Part shown: positions 13,201-25,200 of the stretch, piece after piece
Layout of the letters: each line of letters opens with the position of its first letter
Numbering within the stretch: position 1 is the stretch's first letter
DNA from: Cyclina sinensis
Lineage: Eukaryota > Mollusca > Bivalvia > Venerida > Veneridae
Reading direction: 5' to 3'
Assembly: GCA_012932295.1 (NCBI GenBank)
Contig: JAAONU010000014.1
Location: 744,001-808,000, forward strand
DNA length: 64,000 nt
The notes under the pieces: generated by a model
Told to the model about the DNA's origin: nothing
What the model saw: the letters and a program-made list of their open reading frames with translations, nothing else
Database searches by the model: none
Program-made: the position numbers and the translations under genes

Positions 13201-16200
13201 CATACTGATAGATAGGATAGCTCTGTCTGGAACATTTTGTTGACGTTCTTTTGTAAACTGTCAGAGTTGGGTCAAAATGATCATGTTTTTACCCTTGAAT
13301 TGTTAAACATATATCCTTATGTATTCAGTATTGTATCAATCAAACCATTCAACTATCACAATATGCAATTTGCCAACCAAGTGCATTTGTTTTGTCATAT
13401 TTATTGTATCTTTAGATGTTCCTTCAGGTTGTCATTTGACATTTTCCAAACATGGTCGAGGAAGTTTATGTGCATACTTGGGATTCCTTTCTCATCTTGA
13501 TAATAATAACTCCAGTTCATTAGAGAACTTTTCTTATAAATGGCATATTTTATCAAATGAAGTAACATTAATGAGATTCTGTGTTAAATAATAATGTTAT
13601 TCATTGACATGATGCAATTTAAAAATGTACAAATGTCATTTTGTTACATGAAAATGTGGTTAATTAATAAAACAGATAAATTAACTCGGATGTTGATTTG
13701 CCAGATATGTTTGTCATTTGCAAACATTGAAGAAGGAACACATCTATTATGTCAATAAACTGTTGTATAATGAACACAAAAAAATAATATTTGAATAAAG
13801 TCAATGCTTTGAATCCTAGATGGACCTGATATTTTCCTTGTGTAGAATTACATTTATGTTGCCTAGCAATTTTCTTGCTAAGGAGAAATTACTGAAGGGA
13901 CCAGAGAATGTTTTCATAGTACAATAGTACATATTCTTGATTCAACTGTGATTAGATTCGTCTGATTGTCTTTAACGGCCGTTATGATATTTCTCTAAGC
14001 AAGTTTTTTAACTAAGCTTTAGTGGTTACAGTATGCTTCTCCTGAGTTTACAATTAGTTCATTGTTTATCATTTAATGGCTGCCAGTCTATACCCTAGGA
14101 ATTACCAGCAGTTTTATACCTATTCATAGATCGAAGGTACTTTTGGCTTATGTGAAGCAGAACTTGTGGGGATTCAAGTCTACTTTCATTGAAGCTTGAT
14201 AGATGGAAGCATGGTTTCATTCAAGGTTGATGAATGGCTAGTTCTTTTTAAGAATGTAAGTCTCAGGAAAAATCTACGTCAGTCAGTAGTCATTTTGTTG
14301 CATCTGGTAGTCGGGTCTTACTGTATTCCTAGCTGGTTTGAAATAGTATTCACATAATTATGTGTTAACATTTGCAGAGAAAACAAAGTCTTCATTTAAA
14401 GTCTGTTGACATCCAAGTTAGATAAACTGGAACAAAGTAGCTGTTGTTTCTTGTACAGCTCAGTTAGAGGTCACTGACTGCATGTCATCATGAACAGGAC
14501 AAAAATACCAAGATGACATTTGTCTTGTCTCCCCTTCCTTCATGAGTGCAAGTTAGATTGCATTAAAAATTGAAATTAATGAAATAACCATTTCCGTTAA
14601 AGCTGATTGTTTCAGGTTTGGTAACAATGCACGAAGTGTCGCTATGCTAACTGAGCTGAAGTTAATTGTCACAGATGTCTTCAAATCTAAAAGGAAATTT
14701 AAGGTTTAGAGATCTCATTTCTTTGTCAACAGTTTGAGAAAAGAATATTAGCAAAACTTTAAGGTTCAAGAAAGTATTTAGAATTTAATTGCTATGCAGA
14801 CTATGAATTTCAAGATAAAGTGCATAAAAAATATTTGATCGGCCAAATTACCTCCCTTGTCTCTGTTTGCCTTGTAAAGAAAACAGGTAGTTTACGGAAG
14901 TTACAAATTATTTGAGAAATTTTAAGATATAGTAGAGATGATACAGTCATTCCATGAATAGCTAGCTGCTTTTACTTTTAGCAGACTAGAAACATGAGCC
15001 TCGAGTAAGAAAACAATTATGTGGGAGACAAGCTGCTAGAGTTGTATCAAGTGAATCTGAGGAGCTATCAATATATTGTTTGATTGTTTGGTGATCTTTG
15101 TTCACTGTAGGTTGTTTTGATCAGTCAAGCAAAAGTGGATTGTCAAATTCTTTCAGTTATACTAATGAATTGTTGCAACAATAACATAGCCAAACTGTTA
15201 GAGTTGAAAGATGGTTAGTGTTAAATGGTGAAACATGAGTTGTTTTCCTTGTCCAGTGGTACAACATTGCTCTTAATGTTCCTCCAAGCAGTTGACTAGC
15301 CCGTAAGAAAGACCTGTAAATTTGATTATTTGATAATTTGACCTAGTAATGGTTGAGTGCTCACTGTACAACTTCATAAAGTTTGTATACAACATTACTA
15401 GAGATCAGTGGTCCAGTGGTAATGTGCTGGACTGGTAATCCAGGGCTACAGGTTCAGTCCCTTACTCCTCTACAAACTTTACTAACAGTCTTTAGGATCA
15501 GATGTTAAATGGAGGTCCCAAATATCAGTTCTATACACTGAGCATTGAGAAGAACCAGGAAGATCTCTGAAATAGGGTGCTTTTTGTATCTTGCACTATC
15601 CCCCACCACCTAAAATAGTTAAACTTTTCAGCGGACATCAGTCATGTGGGTACAAACGATAAATAAACTTCAGTACATAGACATCAGGAGATCAATTCTC
15701 TGGCACAGTGGTCTAGAGCTTTGGATCTTCATGACAGGTTTGCCTTAGTAAGCTTAAATTTGGATGCTCTGGGGTGCATGATTTGATCAGAGGCATTGCA
15801 TGGTTCTGTTTCAGAAGTTCACAAAGACATACCGGTATTCACTGTGGCTTATTATTGTGACAGTATCCAATCAGGCTTTTACCACAATTTTCAAGTTTGC
15901 CAAGTGCAGAAAAACATGACCTGACAACAAAAATTTCAGTGTAGGTCAAACAACGACCAGATTCTTTTTATCTCTTGTGGAGTTACTTTGTACAAACTAA
16001 CGGACATATGACCATTGTTTGTATAAATAAGGACATTGAATCCTTTATAAAGCTGGATGTCTGTTTCGATCGGAATGTTGTTTATCTTTGGGTAGGACAG
16101 TGAAAAGATTATCAAGTTTTTGACAACCTGATTGACCTTATTGTTGATAAAACTTCATAGTACAAATATTTAGAAATTTTGTCCAGTTGGCACAAGAATT

Positions 16201-19200
16201 ACCCACTTTTAGGTGTATTGGTCTCAGTGAGGGAGTTTGTCTGTTCCTACCAGAGTTTCTTAGATGTATGTGTGATTTCAGTTTTTTATGAGCTATAAAA
16301 TGTTGTAAATCATCTAAAATATTTTTCATAACTGATAAAATTTAATATTCATGAGTAGAAAACTACCATGTATTATAAATGACTTTGATTATTTTTCAAT
16401 AAATATTTTATGAGGATTTCAGTCATTTTACTTCTTCAGAAGTGCTTTTTTATTGGGGTAAAGATGTAAATGTGTCATATTTAATGAAGATCATGGTGAT
16501 TTTGTGTATTTTAAAGAATATTTATATGTTTTTTTTATATAGATGAGAGAGTAGCCCTTTCAATTTCAATTAAGTGAATTTTTTTTTCCTGTTTTTTTTA
16601 AATCATACAGCCAGAAATTAACTACCAGTGTCTTTGCTAGAATTAAGAAATATGTTGAATGCAGTTGTCGTACTGCATGGAAAGCTAACGAACATCATCA
16701 GCTGGGAGCCATACATCTTTGAGTGTTTCGCTCCTTTAATCCCAGGACACTCTAGTATGGTGGGGCTACAGTGTTGATCGGGCACTTCATGTTCGTAGCT
16801 AGCTCCAGCTAAGGTTACTCCTCCACAACAAGATCCAACTGGCAGCATTGCTGACAGCTTGGATGATGTTCTTTCTGCCTCGGCTGTATACTCCAAGAGC
16901 TGTTAGCACATGGATGAGGCAGGAAACCCTCTACATCCAACTATTACTGGGAACAACCAGGCACTCCATCCCCTCTGTCTGCATTCCTCCATCAAGCCAG
17001 CATAATTCTCTGCTTTCTGTTCATGTGCGTCATCACACCTCTCTTCCCATGGCACCATCAGTTTAATGCTATGATCTTCTTTCCCTGATTTGACCATATG
17101 ACTATATCAGGGTGGAGATTGGTTTGGACTACGTCAGGAAATAGCAACTTTTTTACCAAGTCCACTCGCATTTCCCAAGTTTTTAAAGTGCCCAGAACTC
17201 CTGTATTCTTCTGAGATGGTCTGGCGATCTCTCCCTCCTTCACAAAAGGGATAAAAGATGTCCTTGCTGTTTCCTGTCTTTCCTTTGGTCTTTCAATGTC
17301 TAGCCAGTGGGCCAGCTGGCGGAGCACCCTATCATGGTGCCACCTGTACCTGCCCTGCCCTAGCGCAATGTGACATGATGACATGATGTGTTCTAGGGTA
17401 CCTCTCTTTCCACATAGGGTACAGGATGGGTCTTCTGTAAGCTTCCAGCGTTGCAAGTTAGCAGGTGTAGGTAGCACATCGTACACATTCTTAGGAGAAA
17501 GCTTATTTGTCCAAGTCATCTTTCTTCTGGCACGGTCCAGCGAGTGCTACTTCCTTGGCTGCCCAGCTGCACCAGCTTAGAAGCACGCGACTCCTCCTCC
17601 CCTTTCCTGATGACAATCCTGCACCATGGATCTTTTCTTCTGGGTGTCTGCTGCTGACCAATTTATGTCTCTACATTGCATTCCCAATCCTAGTCTTCCA
17701 GAGTTGGTTGTACCGACAATATCCTGGTAAGCCAGTCTGCTTTGGGCTTCATTCACAGCCTGACTCACAGACCACTTCCTCCCTTTCCTAAGCTCAATGC
17801 CGGCTCCACTTAAACACTCATCTGGAGAATTCGAAGAGTCATCAGAAGACGAGCTTTGGCTACCTTAAACTCCTCTACTATTGATGAGAATTAAGAAAAA
17901 ATATAATTTTAATAATAATAAAAAATAATAAAAAAATAAAAAAAATGGAAAAAGATCAGTACTGGCAATGTAGCTTCATAAAAATTAAAAGTTAATTCTT
18001 TAGATAAATCAGGTATTCTTGTTAGTTTCTGTTGCTTTGGTATGATATTTGATCTTACATACTAGCTGTTAGTTCTTGTAATCTGAAATGGTGGTCTCCC
18101 TTGATAAAGACAAATATTTTGAGTCTTTATCTGATATAGTTTTTGCTTGTTTTGGGCAACATTACTTCCAAATTTAGTAAAGCGTGATTGTTGTTTGGGC
18201 TGTTGTAAAAAGTTTAATACCGGCATGAGCATTTAGTCTGGAATGTTAGTTGTTTGTTTAGTGGTGTGACGGCTAGGGCGTAGGAATATCCCGATAAAGA
18301 TAAAAGTATAATTACGAGATAAATATAGGTACACCTGCCTTACGATATCTTCAGTTAAATCATTACACAACTATTTAGGACATGCGTTTGATCAGAGAAC
18401 TATTGATTTATTAATTTCTGATATATCCTCATTCGCCGTCAATAAGGTGAGAGGCATACAATAAGCATGCATGTAACAATTGCCTAGGGACATTTTACTG
18501 ATTTCGTCATATACCAATTTATCCATTTTAAAAGCTGTTTTGTCCAATTTCATTTTCTCAAATGTGCTGGAATAATTAAACATTCAGGTATATAGATATT
18601 TTTTTTTTTTTTACATTTTCATAATGAGGCAGTTAATGTTGAGAATCATATATGTGCCATGTGATCTGTGTAAACATTTCTGTGTCCTGGATTTGAGAGG
18701 TGACATCAAAGGCAATCTTCTAATTGTGAACCAGTCAAGTAGATCTGATGATCGCGTGCAAAACCAGTCTGCCAGAACATATGATCAGTATCGCAGACAA
18801 TTTGCAACAAATGGAAAAACACACCTTGTAACAATTGCGACAAAATAATTTTCTTAAGATCATGATTTTGATAAGATAACCTGACACAGAGATTTGATAT
18901 TCTTAACTTCATTCATGTAAATGGTGTTTTTATGTTCCACCTTACATTTTTGCACTCTGAAATAGTTTCAGAATGTGTCAAAATAATGAGAAAAGTTGTA
19001 ACTGGTACTAAAAGCCTAGCCGATTGTTTGAGTTAGTTTGTTAAAAAAAATGCTATTTATTTATTGCACTTATTGACCACTTTGATATACCCCAGTCATG
19101 TTTCAATCTATTTTTAGGTGGCAGTAACAGTATACTGGCTTGGTAAAGCTGTAGCGGGAAAATACAAGGGGCCAGCGCTTGATGCAAGTGCCTTTTCTGC

Positions 19201-22200
19201 TCTTGTTCATAGTCATGGGAATAAGAATATTATATCAGATGATTGTTTCAAAAACGGGAGTCCAGTAAAAGAGAACACTAGTTTGACTGAATCATCTAAC
19301 CATAAACACATACGAGATAGTTCATATGATTCTCTTGGTTCATACGAACAAGAGTCAGAGTCGAGTTTTGATGAGTTAGACAGCAGTGGTAATTTGCAGG
19401 GAAATATAGACATGAGGGAAATGAGAAGATACAACAGTACAAGCTCATTGTCAATGTCACGGGATCTCCGTTTCTCAACTGCAAGCGGCGATGATGGCAT
19501 GTACGTTAGTTCACCTGACCTTTCTCAGGGGTCACATGCTCATACAAGGTCATCATCAACAGACAGTATGGAAGGAAATCACTATGGTAACCATTCCAGA
19601 CAGTCATCTGGAAGCACAGACAGTTACGCTACAAGGCGTTTATCAAGTAAAACTAGAAAAACAAGTACTTCTACGCCAGACCCCTTACAGTTTGTGAAAA
19701 TAAAAGGTGCAGCTGAATTGGCAGAACAAGCAAAGAAACAAATGGAAGTTGCCAAAGAGGTTAACATGATGCGTGGCAAGGTAGATTCCGTAGGAGGAAG
19801 TGAGGAACCAGACTGGCAATCAGTAAGTAAAATAATATGAGTAAATTAGATACCTGTAAGTCAGTTATCTACAAAAATTTTTGTTCTAATGAAAGGTATA
19901 CTACTGCCTTTTTGTAATAGAAAAGTTCACCATTTAAAACTAAATTAAGAAATATTTTAAAGGCTTGTGTAACACAGAGAGTTTAACAGATTGAGTAAGA
20001 TCAGTTTCCTGTTGACATATCTATTAGTAGAAATTTTTTTTTTGTATAGAAGTGTTTAGGGACCCTTGCTTGACCTTACAAGTATGAATGAAGACCATAT
20101 AATTGTCTTGTACTGTTTACCAAGACTCAACCCCATGCTGGTAATGTTAAAAGGAGGATGACCAAATATGTCAGAGACATTTCATTTCAGATAAATACTT
20201 ATAGTTAAACTGCAGAAATATTACAATATGACTTTTGAAAAAAATGCGCTAATAAATACCAGCTTAAGTTTGATTTTCCTAAAAGTTTAGGTTTGGTAAT
20301 ATGTTACTAAATTAAAGTGTAAATTTATTCAGATGAAAGTGTCTGAATTGCCACATAAATTTACTTTTTTGTTGGGTAGTTAGTAATAATGAGGTTGTGT
20401 TTTTTACAGTTCACTTGTAATGAAAGAGGTACTTATCATCTTTTTAAATCATCTGACAAGCAAAAAATCCATACAGATGTCATTGTTGTCACCAGGAGTA
20501 GTCAAACAAGTTTTCTTTTTCTGACTAATTTTTCTTATCTGTACAAACCAGGACATGATTGATAGATGGCCAGATTCCTGGTTGATAATTACGTATTTGG
20601 AATACTTCCATTTGCAGGACTTGCACTTTTGCCAATTAACTATTGTTTGCTTACTGGAAACTGTTTTGCGGGATTTCAGTGAATGTGTACACAGCTTTTG
20701 GTTGTGGATGAGCCACATCAAATGTAAACATGGAGTACCAGTTTTTGTTTTTAAAGTATATAACTTAATAGAGAGATGATATAGTGTTATTGCATGAAAA
20801 TCCACAGTGAAAAAATAAGATTATGAACTTGAAAACAAAATGAACTTTGCTTAGTTATATTTTGGATGTTTTTGTGTCAAAAGTTTGCCTAGTTCCCCAA
20901 GTTTTGCTTTTAGACAAAGGAATATACACCAAATAAGTAAATATAGTTTTCAAGCATTGAAATACTGTCCAAGATGTTAAAAGTTTGAACCCTGTCAGTG
21001 GTATGTGGTTATGCCATGCACAATTGCTCCTGTTAACAGAGTTACCTGTAAGACTAATGCAAGCTGTCATCCATAAAAGTCTGTTCCGTGAATAAGTTGA
21101 CAGTAATACAGATTTTTCTATATGTGTCAAGTGACAGTAATAGTTTTATGTGAAGAACAGGATTCAAACCTGTATTCACAAGGTTTGGCTTAAGTCTGTC
21201 TCTACCTAGTTTGCCGTGAGTAAACTGATCCAATTTGCCAGTTATGTACGCTTAAAGATAAGATGAATTAGTTATTAATTTAGCCTTAATATGAAACATT
21301 GTAAGTCCAAATGCACTACATGATCTTTCTTTTTTGTACTAATAGCTGATACACAAATTTTATTAATGTTTATGTGTTTTTGCAGAATTTCAACAACTGG
21401 AAGTCAAGACGTAAATCTGCACATGCAAGGATAGGAGATGACTCGCTAGACGAGGAAACTGAAAAAAAGCAACACAAAACATTTAGTCAGATCATGGCAG
21501 AAAAGTAAGCTCTAATACCTAGGCCATGAAATATATATGAGGCTTTAAAAACTTTTATCTAAAATGTCTGTCTGATTCATAGAAATAGAATTGAACATCA
21601 TCACCTTGCTGGATACTCCCCATTAGAAAAGCATAGTATTATTCATTATACTCAGAGGGTTTGATGGTCAGTCATTCGGAACACCTCGGGCGAGTTCAAT
21701 AAGTCACCTCGGAAATAATGTGGTAGACGCTATATTCGACTATTTTATAATACAGATGGTGTCTGCTAAATTGAGGACATTTCTTAAAGCCTCTACCTGT
21801 TTATACTTTAACATTTATTTTAATTTTTTCTAATGCATACTTGAGTTCTCCCATGTTTGTTTATATTTTTATTAAAGCCGGGGCGAATTACCATTTGGTG
21901 TATTCATACACTTTCATACGAGGTCTTTATACGAATTTGTCGGAAAAGGCCGAGTTGTTACGATTGATGGTCAGTGTGTGGTCAGCCATATTTGAGTAGT
22001 GTTGCACATGATCTTTTCACTGGCAAATATTTTGGTAAAAACTACACATGACATTGAAGCATGACATGGTTTTTCACTGAATTTGACACATGTTTTATTG
22101 AGTAAAAGCTCAGTTGTTAGACTCAAAACAATTATACTATAGGCTTAATGTCAAAAATAAGCCCAAGCAAAAAACTTAATGTTTCAGGGAGATTATATGG

Positions 22201-25200
22201 ATGATATTACTTTTTTCACAGGGAGAAGCGGAAGAGCCTGGGGCCAATGAGTTTCTATCCTACAGACGAAGAAGATCAGAAAATGAGCAAAAAAGAGAAG
22301 AGAAGAAGTTTAGGTCAATTTAACTTTTATCCAGTAGATGATGATGACAGTGGAATTGGGGTGAAGACACGGGAGTCACCTATATCCAAGACAGCAAGCC
22401 AGAAAAGTGAATCAAAACCAAAGGTAAATTACTCATGTCAAACTGGTCATCTTGAAATATTTTCAGGCCATGTTATAGGGTCATAAGCTATACAAGTTTT
22501 AATGTGCTCTAGAATGATTTTCAGAAATTTATAGCTTCATGCATGGTATAAATTACAAATTAAAGTAAAAGTTTCATTTTGTCATTATTGGATGATTATT
22601 GGATAATTTTATTGTGATGAAATGAGTCTTTCAGATTTAAGAGTGATAGTGTGCAAAAGTGTATGTGTACAGGTTTTGAAATACAGTTCTTTTGAATCAT
22701 TTGTATTATTTCAAGTGTTTTTGCAGTTCAAAGCAAATAAAATGTTGAATTGTGAGAGCTGATTTTGTAGGGTTAGGTGTTATCCATTTTCATTTTTTTT
22801 TCATTTTTCTTTGTTTATTTTGTTAGTGCTATTGTAAAAATAATAAATGTTTTGTGTTTTTCTTTCTAGGGCATGAAGCCAAAAAGTGAAAATATAGCAC
22901 CATGGGCCCAGGATTCTAGTGGTGAGGACAACAGCCAGTCAGATTCTGAAACTAATAATAGCCATCAGTCAGGTGACACTGACAGTGTTTTTTCTGACAA
23001 ATCAACGCCCAGTAAAGTGTTAAGTGATGATGATTCTTGGATGAAAAATAAATCAACAGCTCAGCCTGTGTCTAGCAAACTGGCCCCACCTCCCAAAACA
23101 CAAAGGTCATTAGGGGATAGTGTAAAGTTGTGGGAGAACAGTTCAAATGAATCTCAAAAGAAAGACAGTAAAATCAGAGATCTTCCAACAAATAGTGCTA
23201 AAATAAAGAATATAACCCAGGCATTTGAACAAAAAGATAAGGAGGCTAATGCTGCCCCAGTCATTACAAAACGTTCGGAATATAATCGTGGGTCACTTTC
23301 CAAATCTTTGGATTTAACAGATCATAGTTATACAAAACCTTTTTCACTGAGTGAAAAGCAGCCAACATCTCCTCTGTCACCAACAGCCCCTAAAGCTTTG
23401 ACTCCAAGGGATCAGAGGTATTCACATGGGAACAGCTCTGGTGGAAGTCCTGCAGTTAACAATGTGAATAAGGTATGTGTTGTATCATTCATTGAGAAAG
23501 GCTTATACTGGCAAGTGAGAACAATTCAGCAGCAATATTTATGGCTCTTTCTTCACTGTCTGTGGCAGATCTCCACTTCTATATTGATCAAAGGATATGT
23601 TTTAAAGATTTTTGACAGAAACATAGCAAACATTTACTTGAATATCAGCATATATATTTTGTTTAAAGCTGCAGGGACTTGTACCAAGCTAAAGATAGAT
23701 CAACCACCATCTGTCTAGAATATTCTCGTTTGTCAGAAAATGATAAAATTCTGTTGTTTAAGCTCAGTCTTAAAGTTTTCCATTAAAGACTTTCTTGCTG
23801 AAATGGTGAAAATGTTTGAAAAAATTTCTGTCATTGAAAGTTTTTCTTCATATACAGGAAATTCAAATTTGGCAAGCAGTACATTGATTATACTGTCCCA
23901 AGAGATGTTATCTAACTGGAAAGTTATAACTTGTATTTGAGATACAGTTCTGAAAAGCCACCACTTACCTGTGATCTTTATAATAAATGCTTTAAATTGA
24001 ATAGGTTTTAAAATTAAAGCTTAATTTATTAGTCACACATGGGTGTCAGGTTTTATGCTGTTTACCAGTATAGCTTTTTGTCAAAATTTTGTTTAAGTTT
24101 TGAAAATCTTGGAAGAGGAGAGTTTTTTTTCTGAGCAATGTTTCTTCCATATCAGTACATTCTGTATTTTAAACCTTCGAAGTGTGAAACCACAGTGTTT
24201 GCATTTAAAAGATAAAATGAAAGTGAGTCATTTCATAGATAAATACTGTTTTGTGCAAGCTTAGGAAGGTATAAATTTGAATGTGCAAGAAATTTTTATC
24301 TATTTATTCAAAGCAAAGTGATTTTAAATGTTTACAAAATTAAAACCATTATCAGGGCTCTTCCTAAATATGCAACAGCTTGCTTGTTGTGGCCTGTATA
24401 TTGAAGACAAACAATTTAGAATTAGCTAATTAATATATCTGTACTTGACAGCCATCTATTTTCTTTCAGTACTGTTGAGTTTGGGAAAATGTTTGATAAC
24501 ATTTATGTATACAATACAAGTTTTCTAGGATGAAGTCTTTTTTTAAACAATGTTACCGTGATATTTTTTCTTTATTTTCAAAGCCATCTGTTAGTGACAA
24601 TGTAAGGTATTTTCAATCTGTTTCCCCTTATTATGTACTTCAACCCTCTATTCTAACACCTGGGCCGAGCTCCAATACTGGTCTACATAAACCTCCTGTA
24701 ACATCTCCAAAACCATCGAGGGCAAAAATAGCAGCAGTTAAAGCTTTGTTTGAATCGGCCAATGAGAGAGCTTTGTTTGAATCAGCCAATGAGAGAAATA
24801 CACACCCAGATATACACACCACAGAAAATGGAAGTATAAAAAATCATATAAGTAACTGTTCAGATATAGTTAGTGAAAATGTAGACAAAAAGAATGATTG
24901 TGGTGTTAATGAGATATCTGACATTAAAATGGTGAATGAATATGATACTGAGCTAGAAGACAACAAAAGAAACAAACCTGACGGTGTAAACAGTCAACAT
25001 CATTTGAGAGAAAATAACACTGTAGGAGAAAACCTTTATGATATTCCAGAAGACATTACTGAATTTAAACAGGAAAATGAAGAAAGTTTGCCTCAGAAAC
25101 AAGACCATGGAAATGCAGATATTTCTAAAGCAGTAGAACAAAATGTTGGTAAAACAAACAGTGATGAAAATGGTAATAGAATTAGTGAAGAACACTATAT

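Larger units (their letters stand above)
10231..19117 (+). other. Intron of the LMO7-like gene with several repeats
   Basis: 8.9 kb between exons a and b. It holds a duplicated segment around a poly-A run (11390-11592), a 72-bp tandem array (11918-12146), a tRNA-derived SINE (15395-15620) and a decayed LINE remnant (16900-17840, minus). The other open frames are unremarkable. Confidence 0.8.

Noticed and set aside
15402..15476. Functional tRNA-Thr (anticodon GGT)
   Set aside because: Acceptor and T stems have several mismatches and the transcript unit runs into a SINE body.
18624..18848. 74-codon frame before exon b
   Set aside because: No recognisable motif; exons a and b join in phase without it.
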